Assembly (NCBI RefSeq): GCF_027925525.1
Contig: NZ_BSDJ01000022.1
Coordinates: 1 to 64,000 of the forward strand
DNA: 64,000 bases
Reading direction: 5' to 3'
DNA from: Paenibacillus tyrphae
GTDB taxonomy: Bacteria; Bacillota; Bacilli; Paenibacillales; NBRC-103111
The notes beneath the pieces were generated by a model, which was given only the letters and a program-made list of their open reading frames with translations, did no database searches and was not told the DNA's origin. How positions within the stretch are numbered: position 1 is the stretch's first letter; every line of letters begins with the position of its first letter. The position numbers and the translations under genes are program-made. Of this stretch, positions 57,939-64,000 are shown piece after piece.

Positions 57939-58994
57939 ATGAAGTACAAGCTGACCCGGACGCAACAATCTTGGATTCGCTGGCTGGCCGTATGGCTGAC
58001 CAGCTTCACAGCTGTCGTCGTGCTGGTACCCGGACTGCTCGTACGTACGGGGCCCGGAAAGGAGCCTGCGCCTGCGCCGCCTGCTGCAGAGCAGCCATCC
58101 GCAGCGCGGCAGCAGGACGAACTGCTTGTTCCCGTTTACCGGGCAAAGGAGAAGAGAACGGAGAAAATGGCCCTCGAGCAGTATGTGCGGGGAGTCGTCG
58201 CGGCGGAGATGCCCATCGAATTCGAGTCGGAGGCGCTCAAAGCCCAAGCGATGGCTGCACGCACCTATATCGTCCGAAGGCTGCTCGACGGCGACCAGAG
58301 CAATGTCCCGGATGCCAGTGCGCTTGTGACGGATACGATCAGCCACCAAGTTTATGTCACCGACGAGGAGCTAAAGCAGCGCTGGGGCGACGATGCGTTC
58401 CTCTCCCGTATGGACAAGCTAAAACGGGCGGTAGAGGAAACAAGAGATCTCGTCCTAACCTATCAAGGGAAGCCGATCGAAGCGAGCTTTTTTTCTACCA
58501 GCAACGGGTATACGGAAAATTCGGAAGACTACTGGAACTTCAACGTTCCGTATTTGCGAAGCGTACCGAGCCCTTGGGATGCTAAGCTGTCGCCGCGCTA
58601 TAAAGAGACGGTAGCTTTTACGTCCAAAGAGCTGCAGCGCAAGCTGGGGTTGCCCGGCGCCGTGCCGGTATCGGCCGGAAGCTCTCTAGGCATCAAGGTG
58701 ATAGAGAAGAGTCAAGGAAACCGGATCAAGAAGCTGTCAATAGGCGGAAAGCTATTTACCGGAAGAGAGGTTCGAGAGAAGCTCGGACTGAATTCCAGCC
58801 AGTTTCAATGGACATGGAGCGACGGAGAATGGCGGTTTACGACATTCGGCTACGGGCATGGCGTAGGGATGAGCCAATGGGGCGCCAACGGGATGGCGAT
58901 GGAAGGACGCAAAGCGGAGGACATTGTGAAGTACTATTATACCGGCATAGCCATCGATCGGGCTTCCAATCTATTGAAAGGAAAAACTTTCTAA
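57939..58994 (+). CDS. spoIID: stage II sporulation protein D (lytic transglycosylase)
   Basis: Degrades septal peptidoglycan for engulfment, working with SpoIIM and SpoIIP in the mother cell. The 351-residue protein has an N-terminal membrane anchor (WLAVWLTSFTAVVVLVPGLLV), a Pro/Ala linker and the SpoIID domain. This contains the catalytic Glu in VVAAEMPIEFESEALKAQAMAARTY (split here around AAEMPIEFESEALKAQA), SFFSTSNGYTENSEDYW, and the end GYGHGVGMSQWGANGMA. ATG at 57939 follows GGAGGA. CATAAGAT at 57868-57875 is a possible but weak sigma-E -10. Confidence 0.94.
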   Translation: MKYKLTRTQQSWIRWLAVWLTSFTAVVVLVPGLLVRTGPGKEPAPAPPAAEQPSAARQQDELLVPVYRAKEKRTEKMALEQYVRGVVAAEMPIEFESEALKAQAMAARTYIVRRLLDGDQSNVPDASALVTDTISHQVYVTDEELKQRWGDDAFLSRMDKLKRAVEETRDLVLTYQGKPIEASFFSTSNGYTENSEDYWNFNVPYLRSVPSPWDAKLSPRYKETVAFTSKELQRKLGLPGAVPVSAGSSLGIKVIEKSQGNRIKKLSIGGKLFTGREVREKLGLNSSQFQWTWSDGEWRFTTFGYGHGVGMSQWGANGMAMEGRKAEDIVKYYYTGIAIDRASNLLKGKTF

Positions 58995-59012
58995 TAAAAT
59001 AGGTTTTCCCGC

Positions 59013-59041
59013 GTATAAATCTCGCGAACCTGGCAAGAATG
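59013..59041 (+). promoter_or_regulatory. sigma-F type promoter of spoIIQ
   Basis: GTATA (59013-59017), 14 bp and GGCAAGAATG (59032-59041), which fits the sigma-F -10 GGNNANNNT fully. The spacer is one base short of the usual 15. It lies 20 bp before the start codon. Confidence 0.5.
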
Positions 59042-59061
59042 GTTAGCGAGGTGATATACAA

Positions 59062-59793
59062 ATGAGTGAACAAAAAAGAGATTTGGTCCAAGAAGAAGCT
59101 CCTAAATCTACCGAAGGAGCCCAAAGCGGCACATCGTCATCCTGGAAAAGATTGCTCGCCAAGAAGTGGGTATTTCCGGCAACGTACATAGCAGCTGCGG
59201 CAATCATCTTAACGTTAATGTGGTGGTACCAAGGGTCCAGCATCACGAAGCCTGACAAAAATGTCAGTCTTGATGCTACGAAATCCGGTACGGTCACAGG
59301 AAACGTCTCGGGTACCGATGCGGTAGCTACCAACGCGAAACAGGAAACGATGCAATGGCCGGTCAAAGAACGCAGCGAATTGGATGTCGTGCTTCCTTTC
59401 TTCGATAATAAAGCGTCGAACGAAGTGCGGCAAGCCGCGATGGTCGAGTACGGCGATACCTTCACCCCGCATATGGGTATGGATTTCGCAAGACACGACA
59501 ATCAAGCGTTTGACGTATTGGCCGTCATGGGCGGTAAGGTCACGGCGGTACAGAAAGATCCGGTCGTCGGCAACTTGGTGGAAATTACGCACAGCAACGG
59601 GCTTGTTTCGGTCTATCAAAGCTTGGCCGAAGTCAAGGTCGCCAAAGACGCCGAAGTGAAGAAGGGCGACATCATCGCCAAGGCGGGACGCAACGAGCTT
59701 GAAAAAGATCAAGGCAACCATTTGCACTTCGAATTGCGTCAAGGTCAAGGCGGCCCGGCAGTTAATCCGGAGCAATACCTCGGAGAACATTAA
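59062..59793 (+). CDS. spoIIQ: stage II sporulation protein Q, with an intact LytM zinc site
   Basis: Forespore membrane protein that pairs with mother-cell SpoIIIAH to drive engulfment and form the feeding-tube channel. The 243-residue protein has one N-terminal helix (FPATYIAAAAIILTLMWWY), a Ser/Thr-rich linker and an M23/LytM domain. The four zinc-site residues expected for a working endopeptidase are present: His137 and Asp141 (PHMGMDF), His220 and His222 (NHLHFEL). B. subtilis SpoIIQ has lost the first His. GCGAGGTG precedes ATG. Confidence 0.92.
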   Translation: MSEQKRDLVQEEAPKSTEGAQSGTSSSWKRLLAKKWVFPATYIAAAAIILTLMWWYQGSSITKPDKNVSLDATKSGTVTGNVSGTDAVATNAKQETMQWPVKERSELDVVLPFFDNKASNEVRQAAMVEYGDTFTPHMGMDFARHDNQAFDVLAVMGGKVTAVQKDPVVGNLVEITHSNGLVSVYQSLAEVKVAKDAEVKKGDIIAKAGRNELEKDQGNHLHFELRQGQGGPAVNPEQYLGEH

Positions 59794-59926
59794 TATCGGC
59801 GGATCGACAGGCAGGGGATCGTTTCCTCTGCCTTTTTATTTTCGCGGAACGGATGTGTCTTATGAAAAAACGCTTGTCCTTGAAATAATTGTTCGCTGCG
59901 GGCTTGTCAGCCTTCCGAAACAAAGA

Positions 59927-59952
59927 ATATAAGCGTGCGCCCCTCATATAAT
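59927..59952 (+). promoter_or_regulatory. sigma-E type promoter of spoIIID
   Basis: ATA (59927-59929), about 15 bp and CATATAAT (59945-59952), a full match to the sigma-E -10 CATANANT. spoIIID is a known sigma-E gene. Confidence 0.5.
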
Positions 59953-59986
59953 GTACCAAACTAACTCGAGTAGGGAGGCGAGGGGA

Positions 59987-60274
59987 GTGCACGATTACAT
60001 CAAAGAGCGAACCATTAAGATAGGCCGCTGCCTGGTGGAGACCAAGCATACGGTTCGCACCATAGCCAAGGAATTCGGCGTTTCCAAAAGCACGGTGCAC
60101 AAGGACTTGACGGAACGTCTGCCGGAGATTAATCCGGAGCTTGCCAATCAGGTGAAGCATATCTTGGAATATCATAAGTCCATCCGTCACCTGCGCGGGG
60201 GAGAGGCCACCAAGATTAAATACCGGAAAACCCGCAGCCCGAAGGCGCAAGAGAAGCTCGTTACCGTTAAGTAA
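59987..60274 (+). CDS. spoIIID: stage III sporulation transcription regulator
   Basis: Small DNA-binding switch protein of the mother cell that modulates sigma-E and enables sigma-K genes. The 95-residue product begins MHDYIKERTIKIGRCLVE and contains the helix-turn-helix TVRTIAKEFGVSKSTVHKDL plus the basic C-terminal YHKSIRHLRGGEATKIKY; it is close to the Bacillus protein over its whole length. The GTG start at 59987 follows GAGGCGAGGGG, as in Bacillus. Confidence 0.96.
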   Translation: MHDYIKERTIKIGRCLVETKHTVRTIAKEFGVSKSTVHKDLTERLPEINPELANQVKHILEYHKSIRHLRGGEATKIKYRKTRSPKAQEKLVTVK

Positions 60275-60305
60275 AACCGGCCCCGTTACAGGGCGCGTTT
60301 CCAGC

Positions 60306-60388
60306 CGTACCGTGAGCTGTATTTCCCAACGCGGAGGTAGGCCTATAGCCCTTGGATACAAACGGGCCTCCGCGCCGCTGACGGTACG
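60306..60388 (+). other. two-stem structured element between spoIIID and mbl
   Basis: CGTACCGT (60306-60313) pairs with ACGGTACG (60381-60388). Inside it CGCGGAGG (60330-60337) pairs with CCTCCGCG (60367-60374). Both stems are perfect 8-bp helices separated by an asymmetric internal loop. No T tract follows. It resembles no riboswitch I know. Confidence 0.5.
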
Positions 60389-60448
60389 CCCCTTCTCCCG
60401 AACCGGCCGGAGACGAAGCGATATTTGTCGAAAAATCGTTCAAAAAAA

Positions 60449-60477
60449 AGAGGAATTTTGAAATACATGGCGAATTT
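60449..60477 (+). promoter_or_regulatory. sigma-H type promoter of mbl
   Basis: AGAGGAATT (60449-60457), 11 bp and GGCGAATTT (60469-60477) match the sigma-H consensus RNAGGAWWW-N11/12-RNNGAATWW at every position. A TATAAT at 60492 lacks a -35 at normal distance. Confidence 0.65.
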
Positions 60478-60555
60478 ACCTAAGTAACGTATATAATAGA
60501 AGTGCCACTTCTTTTACAATAAGGATGGACGGTTGGTTAGGGAGGATCAATAGGA

Positions 60556-61554
60556 ATGTTAAGCAAGGATATCGGCATAGATCTCGGGACTGCGAACGTC
60601 CTGATTCATGTGAAAGGTCGGGGCGTTGTCCTGGATGAGCCGTCCGTCGTCGCCATCGAAAGCGATATAAAGCGAGTGCTGGCCGTGGGCGAAGAAGCGC
60701 GCCGCATGGTTGGCCGGACGCCCGGAAATATTGTGGCGATCCGTCCGCTGAGAGACGGAGTTATTGCCGACTTTGAAATAACGGAAATGATGCTGAAGTA
60801 TTTTATCAATAAAGTCGGCGGGAAGAACTGGTACAGTCACCCCCGTATTTTGATCTGCGCTCCGACGAACATCACGTCAGTAGAGCAGAAAGCCATTCGG
60901 GAAGCGGCCGAACGGAGCGGGGCACGCGAAGTGTTTTTGGAAGAAGAGCCTAAGGCTGCGGCCATCGGCGCCGGAATGGATATTTTCCAACCGAGCGGCA
61001 ACATGGTCGTAGATATCGGCGGAGGTACGACGGATGTGGCCGTATTGTCCATGGGCGACATCGTTACCTCCTCTTCTATTAAAATCGCAGGGGACAAGTT
61101 CGACTCTGCCATTATGAAATATATTAAAAGCAAGTACAAGCTCTTGATCGGCGAACGTACAAGCGAGGATATTAAAGTCCGCATCGGAACGGTGCATCCG
61201 GATGGCAAGCGCGAGACGATGGATATCCGCGGCAGAGATATGGTGAGCGGACTGCCGTTAACGGTGACCATCAATTCGCAGGAAATTCAAGAAGCGCTGT
61301 CGGAGCCGGTATCGTCTATTGTGGCGGCTGCCAAGAGCGTGTTGGAACGTACGCCTCCGGAGCTTTCGGCCGATATTATCGACCGCGGCGTTATTTTGAC
61401 CGGCGGCGGCGCGATGCTGCACGGCATCGATCAATTGCTGGCGGACGAGCTTAAGGTGCCCATCCTGATTGCGGAAGATCCGATGCATTGCGTTGTAAAA
61501 GGAACCGGCATTATGTTGGACAACCTGGATAAAGTAACCAAGCGCAAATTTTAG
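60556..61554 (+). CDS. mbl: MreB-like rod-shape protein Mbl
   Basis: Actin-like protein that guides lateral-wall synthesis at the inner membrane face. The 332-residue protein has phosphate 1 (IGIDLGTANVLIHVKGRGVV), phosphate 2 (VVDIGGGTTDVAVLSMG) and the adenosine loop (LTGGGAMLHGIDQLL). GAGGATC precedes ATG. The neighbours (spoIIID before, flhO-flhP after) identify it as Mbl rather than MreB, which sits with mreCD. Confidence 0.94.
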   Translation: MLSKDIGIDLGTANVLIHVKGRGVVLDEPSVVAIESDIKRVLAVGEEARRMVGRTPGNIVAIRPLRDGVIADFEITEMMLKYFINKVGGKNWYSHPRILICAPTNITSVEQKAIREAAERSGAREVFLEEEPKAAAIGAGMDIFQPSGNMVVDIGGGTTDVAVLSMGDIVTSSSIKIAGDKFDSAIMKYIKSKYKLLIGERTSEDIKVRIGTVHPDGKRETMDIRGRDMVSGLPLTVTINSQEIQEALSEPVSSIVAAAKSVLERTPPELSADIIDRGVILTGGGAMLHGIDQLLADELKVPILIAEDPMHCVVKGTGIMLDNLDKVTKRKF

Positions 61555-61568
61555 GAGGGTAACCATCG

Positions 61569-62462
61569 ATGTTAAGAGGCCTGTATACCGCCGCTTCCGG
61601 CATGATCGCACAGCAGCGCAAGCACGATATCGTTACCAATAATATTGCCAACCTCAACACCCCCGGCTTTAAAAGCGGCAACGGAATTAACCGGTCGTTC
61701 CCGGAAATTCTCATTTCCCGGGTACGCAGCGGCAAGGACGAACCGGGTTCGGTGCCTGTCGGCCGGATTAATACAGGGGTTATGGCGGAGGAGAATGTTT
61801 CTCTGCATGCGCAAGGCGATATTCAGGAAACGAAGAACCCTTTTGACTTCGCTTTGATTTCAGATATTCAGGTGCCGGGTGCCCGCTTTGACAGCTCAGG
61901 CAAGTACGTGGATCAGAACGGACAACGGGTGATTCAGCCCCAAGCTTTCTTTACGATCTTGAACGCGGCGGGCGAACAACGCTATTCCCTGAACGGCAAA
62001 TTTTCGTTGGATGCCAACGGACGGCTGATCGATTCCGAAGGACATTCGGTGTTAGGTCGCGACGGACAACCTATCGTGCTGATGGATGCGGGTACACCGG
62101 TCACGAATTTCCGTATGACCCGTACGGGACAGTTCACCAATGCAGAAGGTCAGCCGATATTGGGGGCGAACGGACAACCGTTGACGCTGCTTATTACCCG
62201 GGTGGAAGATCCGAACCAACTGGTCCGCGAGGGCAACGGGCTGTACCGCTTAAATGCCCAGGATCAAGGCGCGTTCCGGCCGATTGACGCTCAAGACCAG
62301 GTTGAAGTGCGGCAAGGCTATGTCGAGCGCTCCAACGTGGATTCCAGCCAGTCCATGGTCGATATGATGTCGGCTTTACGGGCTTATGAAGCTAATCAAA
62401 AGATGATTCAGTATTACGATAAAAGCATGGAGAAAGCAGCCAACGAAATCGGCCGCGTCTAA
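61569..62462 (+). CDS. flhO: flagellar hook-basal body protein FlhO
   Basis: Distal/proximal rod protein of the FlgF/FlgG family (297 residues). The N-terminal heptad signature is GLYTAASGMIAQQRKHDIVT with NNIANLNTPGFK, and the C-terminal helix MVDMMSALRAYEANQKMIQ supports coaxial packing. GAGGGTAACC precedes ATG, 14 bp after mbl. Confidence 0.92.
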   Translation: MLRGLYTAASGMIAQQRKHDIVTNNIANLNTPGFKSGNGINRSFPEILISRVRSGKDEPGSVPVGRINTGVMAEENVSLHAQGDIQETKNPFDFALISDIQVPGARFDSSGKYVDQNGQRVIQPQAFFTILNAAGEQRYSLNGKFSLDANGRLIDSEGHSVLGRDGQPIVLMDAGTPVTNFRMTRTGQFTNAEGQPILGANGQPLTLLITRVEDPNQLVREGNGLYRLNAQDQGAFRPIDAQDQVEVRQGYVERSNVDSSQSMVDMMSALRAYEANQKMIQYYDKSMEKAANEIGRV

Positions 62463-62519
62463 TCCGCCATTATATATAGCTCGTCCAGCTGAGAAACACC
62501 CCTTACAGGAGGAGTTCAC

Positions 62520-63395
62520 GTGAATCATTCGATGATCAATTCATCCGTTTCGATGCATGCGCTTCAGCAAAAGCTCGATATGCTTGCGAATAATATGGCC
62601 AACGTCAACAATACGGGCTATAAACGCCGGGAAGCTTCGTTTCAAGACGTTTTGACCAACGTGAAGCAGCAGCCCCGCGGTTTTCAAAAGGAAGGCCGGC
62701 TTACGCCGCTTGGATACAACCAAGGATGGGGGGCCAAGCTTGCGGCATCCCAATTGAATATGAGTCAAGGCTCGCTGAAGCCAACGAACAACCCGCTTGA
62801 CGTGGCGATTGAAGGGGCGGGACTGTTTGAAATATCCACAGCTTCCGTAGATGCAGCGGGCAATCCGGTTAGAGAAACTCGTTGGACGCGAGATGGTTCC
62901 TTCGAGCTGTCGCCTTCGGGAGATCCGCAAAACCCTGACGGTTTGATTTTGACTACGAAGGACGGTCATTACGTGATGGGGGCCGACAACAATCCAATTC
63001 GCGTGCCGAACAACCACCAGATACAAATTCAAGCGGATGGGACGATTTTGGCCCATGATGAAGCGGATCCTAATGCGGAGGCAGTTCCGGTCGGGCAAAT
63101 CAAAATGGTGCGCGTGGTTCGTCCTCAGCTTTTGCAGCAGCTCGGCGATAATGTATTCGGATTGCCTTCCGATATTACCGCACAGCAGCGGGATGACATC
63201 TTGGAGCCCGTAACGGCAGGGAACAACACGGTTGACCCGATTACGGTGCGCCAAGGCTTTTTGGAACAGTCAAATGTCAGTCTTGCAGATGAAATGACCG
63301 AGCTCATCATGGTTCAGCGGGCGTTTCAGTTGAATTCCCGCGCAGTATCATCGTCCGATCAAATGATGAACTTGGCCAACAACTTGCGCGGCTAA
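62520..63395 (+). CDS. flhP: flagellar hook-basal body protein FlhP
   Basis: Paralogue of FlhO (291 residues) completing the rod. N-terminal SMHALQQKLDMLANNMANVN with NTGYKRREASFQ; C-terminal DEMTELIMVQRAFQLNSRAV. GTG start after GGAGGAG. In B. subtilis FlhO and FlhP are likewise encoded next to mbl, apart from the main fla/che operon. Confidence 0.92.
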   Translation: MNHSMINSSVSMHALQQKLDMLANNMANVNNTGYKRREASFQDVLTNVKQQPRGFQKEGRLTPLGYNQGWGAKLAASQLNMSQGSLKPTNNPLDVAIEGAGLFEISTASVDAAGNPVRETRWTRDGSFELSPSGDPQNPDGLILTTKDGHYVMGADNNPIRVPNNHQIQIQADGTILAHDEADPNAEAVPVGQIKMVRVVRPQLLQQLGDNVFGLPSDITAQQRDDILEPVTAGNNTVDPITVRQGFLEQSNVSLADEMTELIMVQRAFQLNSRAVSSSDQMMNLANNLRG

Positions 63396-63423
63396 CGGCA
63401 TTACGCAAAGCGAGGTAGGGAAC

Positions 63424-63642
63424 TTGAGCGATAACCGAAAGAAGGCGCCTGCGGAACCGAAAAGATGGAAGAAAGCGGTTTTTACGTTCCTGAAGTGGAC
63501 GTGGATTCCGTTCACTGGCATAGTGGCGCTTTTAGTAGGGCTTGCGGTCGGGTACGTTTATATAGGAAAACAAGATATTCATGAGGTCCTCAATTTAAAT
63601 ACGTGGCGTCATGCGTTCGATTTGATCTTTGCCGATACGTAG
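63424..63642 (+). CDS. EpuA-family small membrane protein (annotated elsewhere as RNA polymerase subunit beta-like)
   Basis: Seventy-two residues: a basic cytoplasmic N-terminus (KKAPAEPKRWKKAVF), one transmembrane helix (WIPFTGIVALLVGLAVGYVYI) and a short tail GKQDIHEVLNLNTWRHAFDL. This is the EpuA pattern; the RNA polymerase label sometimes attached to it has no visible basis here. TTG start after GCGAGGTAGGG. Confidence 0.78.
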   Translation: MSDNRKKAPAEPKRWKKAVFTFLKWTWIPFTGIVALLVGLAVGYVYIGKQDIHEVLNLNTWRHAFDLIFADT

Positions 63643-63646
63643 TGAT

Positions 63647-63678
63647 AAACTCCCGGGTAAGGGAGTTTTATTTTTTTC
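63647..63678 (+). terminator. terminator after the EpuA-like gene
   Basis: AAACTCCC / GGGAGTTT with a GGGTAA loop and a T-rich tail. Confidence 0.8.
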
Positions 63679-63689
63679 CTGATAAAGGT

Positions 63690-63695
63690 ATAATG
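63690..63695 (+). promoter_or_regulatory. -10 box before the phosphatidyltransferase gene
   Basis: A perfect TATAAT directly before an in-frame ATG (63697). Transcription would start after that ATG, which argues for initiation at GTG 63772. The -35 is not clear. Confidence 0.4.
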
Positions 63696-63771
63696 TATGG
63701 ATGGGAAGCGTTATAGAGAGAGAATCGAGCTGCGCCGATACCTTGAGTGGCTCAGAGGGGGACGCTATTTC

Positions 63772-64000
63772 GTGTGGAACTTGCCCAATGTACTGACCGT
63801 ATGCCGCTTTGTTCTGATTCCCGTTTACCTTGTGGTATTTGGAACAGGATATATCAAAAGCGCCTTTTTCGTCCTGCTTATTGCAGGGCTTACCGACGTA
63901 CTGGACGGCTACATCGCACGGAAACGAAATTTGGTCACCGAGCTTGGCAGCATGTTGGACCCGCTCGCGGACAAGCTGATGATGATCACCGTCATCTTGT
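63772..64000 (+). CDS. pgsA: CDP-alcohol phosphatidyltransferase, PgsA-like (partial, cut by window end)
   Basis: The first 76 residues (MWNLPNVLTVCRFVLIPVYL...) include the complete family signature DGxxAR-x8-GxxxDxxxD (DGYIARKRNLVTELG then SMLDPLAD). They match phosphatidylglycerophosphate synthase, which joins CDP-diacylglycerol and glycerol 3-phosphate in the membrane. GTG at 63772 follows GAGGGGGA; the frame is open back to ATG 63697. The gene runs off the window, so the choice between PgsA and another CDP-alcohol transferase is not final. Confidence 0.82.
   Translation, partial: MWNLPNVLTVCRFVLIPVYLVVFGTGYIKSAFFVLLIAGLTDVLDGYIARKRNLVTELGSMLDPLADKLMMITVIL

Overview
The window is a chromosomal segment of a Gram-positive, endospore-forming, flagellated bacterium of the order Bacillales, most likely a Paenibacillus-type organism. 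The evidence is gene order. guaB-dacA-pdxS-pdxT-serS-tRNA-Ser, spoIIR-ywlC-mntP-ywlE-rpiB-ywlG-glyA-upp-mnaA-atp, and murA-spoIID-spoIIQ-spoIIID-mbl-flhO-flhP are all blocks known from Bacillus. Here they lie close together and are joined by an 11-subunit complex I operon that Bacillus subtilis lacks. Most genes are on the + strand with strong GGAGG-type ribosome binding sites.

Layout. 1-6.1 kb: purine (guaB), cell wall (dacA), vitamin B6 (pdxST) and seryl-tRNA synthetase, then tRNA-Ser(UGA). 6.05-6.42 kb: a 153-bp tandem repeat that copies the tRNA 3' end and terminator and carries a cloverleaf-like fold. 6.4-8.9 kb: small genes, several with forespore sigma-G type promoters (one is sspP), a second methionine aminopeptidase and tRNA-Arg. 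9-20.5 kb is an accessory region: a secreted CBM32/beta-helix polysaccharide-acting protein, an ECF sigma/anti-sigma operon with a triple-repeat membrane protein and a decayed fourth gene, a GNAT acetyltransferase, a GlpP-controlled glycerol-3-phosphate-type ABC importer without its ATPase, a YcaQ-family DNA glycosylase-like protein and tRNA-Pro. 20.6-23.1 kb: tadA, a dense DnaA-box cluster, and a c-di-GMP-I riboswitch in front of a PilZ protein and an amidase.

23.2-34.7 kb: housekeeping and sporulation genes (ychF, prfA-prmC, spoIIR, ywlC, mntP, ywlE), then a ZTP riboswitch controlling rpiB-ywlG-glyA, then upp and mnaA. 34.8-42.5 kb: the complete F1Fo ATP synthase operon. Its atpA/G, atpG/D and atpD/C junctions are filled with folded RNA, including seven copies of a TGCTTACGA-plus-hairpin repeat. 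42.5-53.3 kb: nuoABCDHIJKLMN, with no E, F or G subunit and a ~215-residue disordered extension on NuoC. 53.4-64 kb: an S-layer-anchored subtilisin, murA, the engulfment and mother-cell sporulation genes spoIID, spoIIQ and spoIIID, mbl behind a sigma-H-like promoter, the hook-basal-body proteins flhO and flhP, an EpuA-family membrane protein, and the start of a CDP-alcohol phosphatidyltransferase cut by the window end.

Common threads are sporulation (sigma-F, -G, -E and -H type promoters can be read in front of the expected genes and in front of several uncharacterised small ones), energy conservation (ATP synthase plus complex I), and RNA-level control (two riboswitches, one antiterminator leader, repeated mRNA hairpins). 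All functional calls are made by reading motifs and recalling families; no database search or folding program was run.
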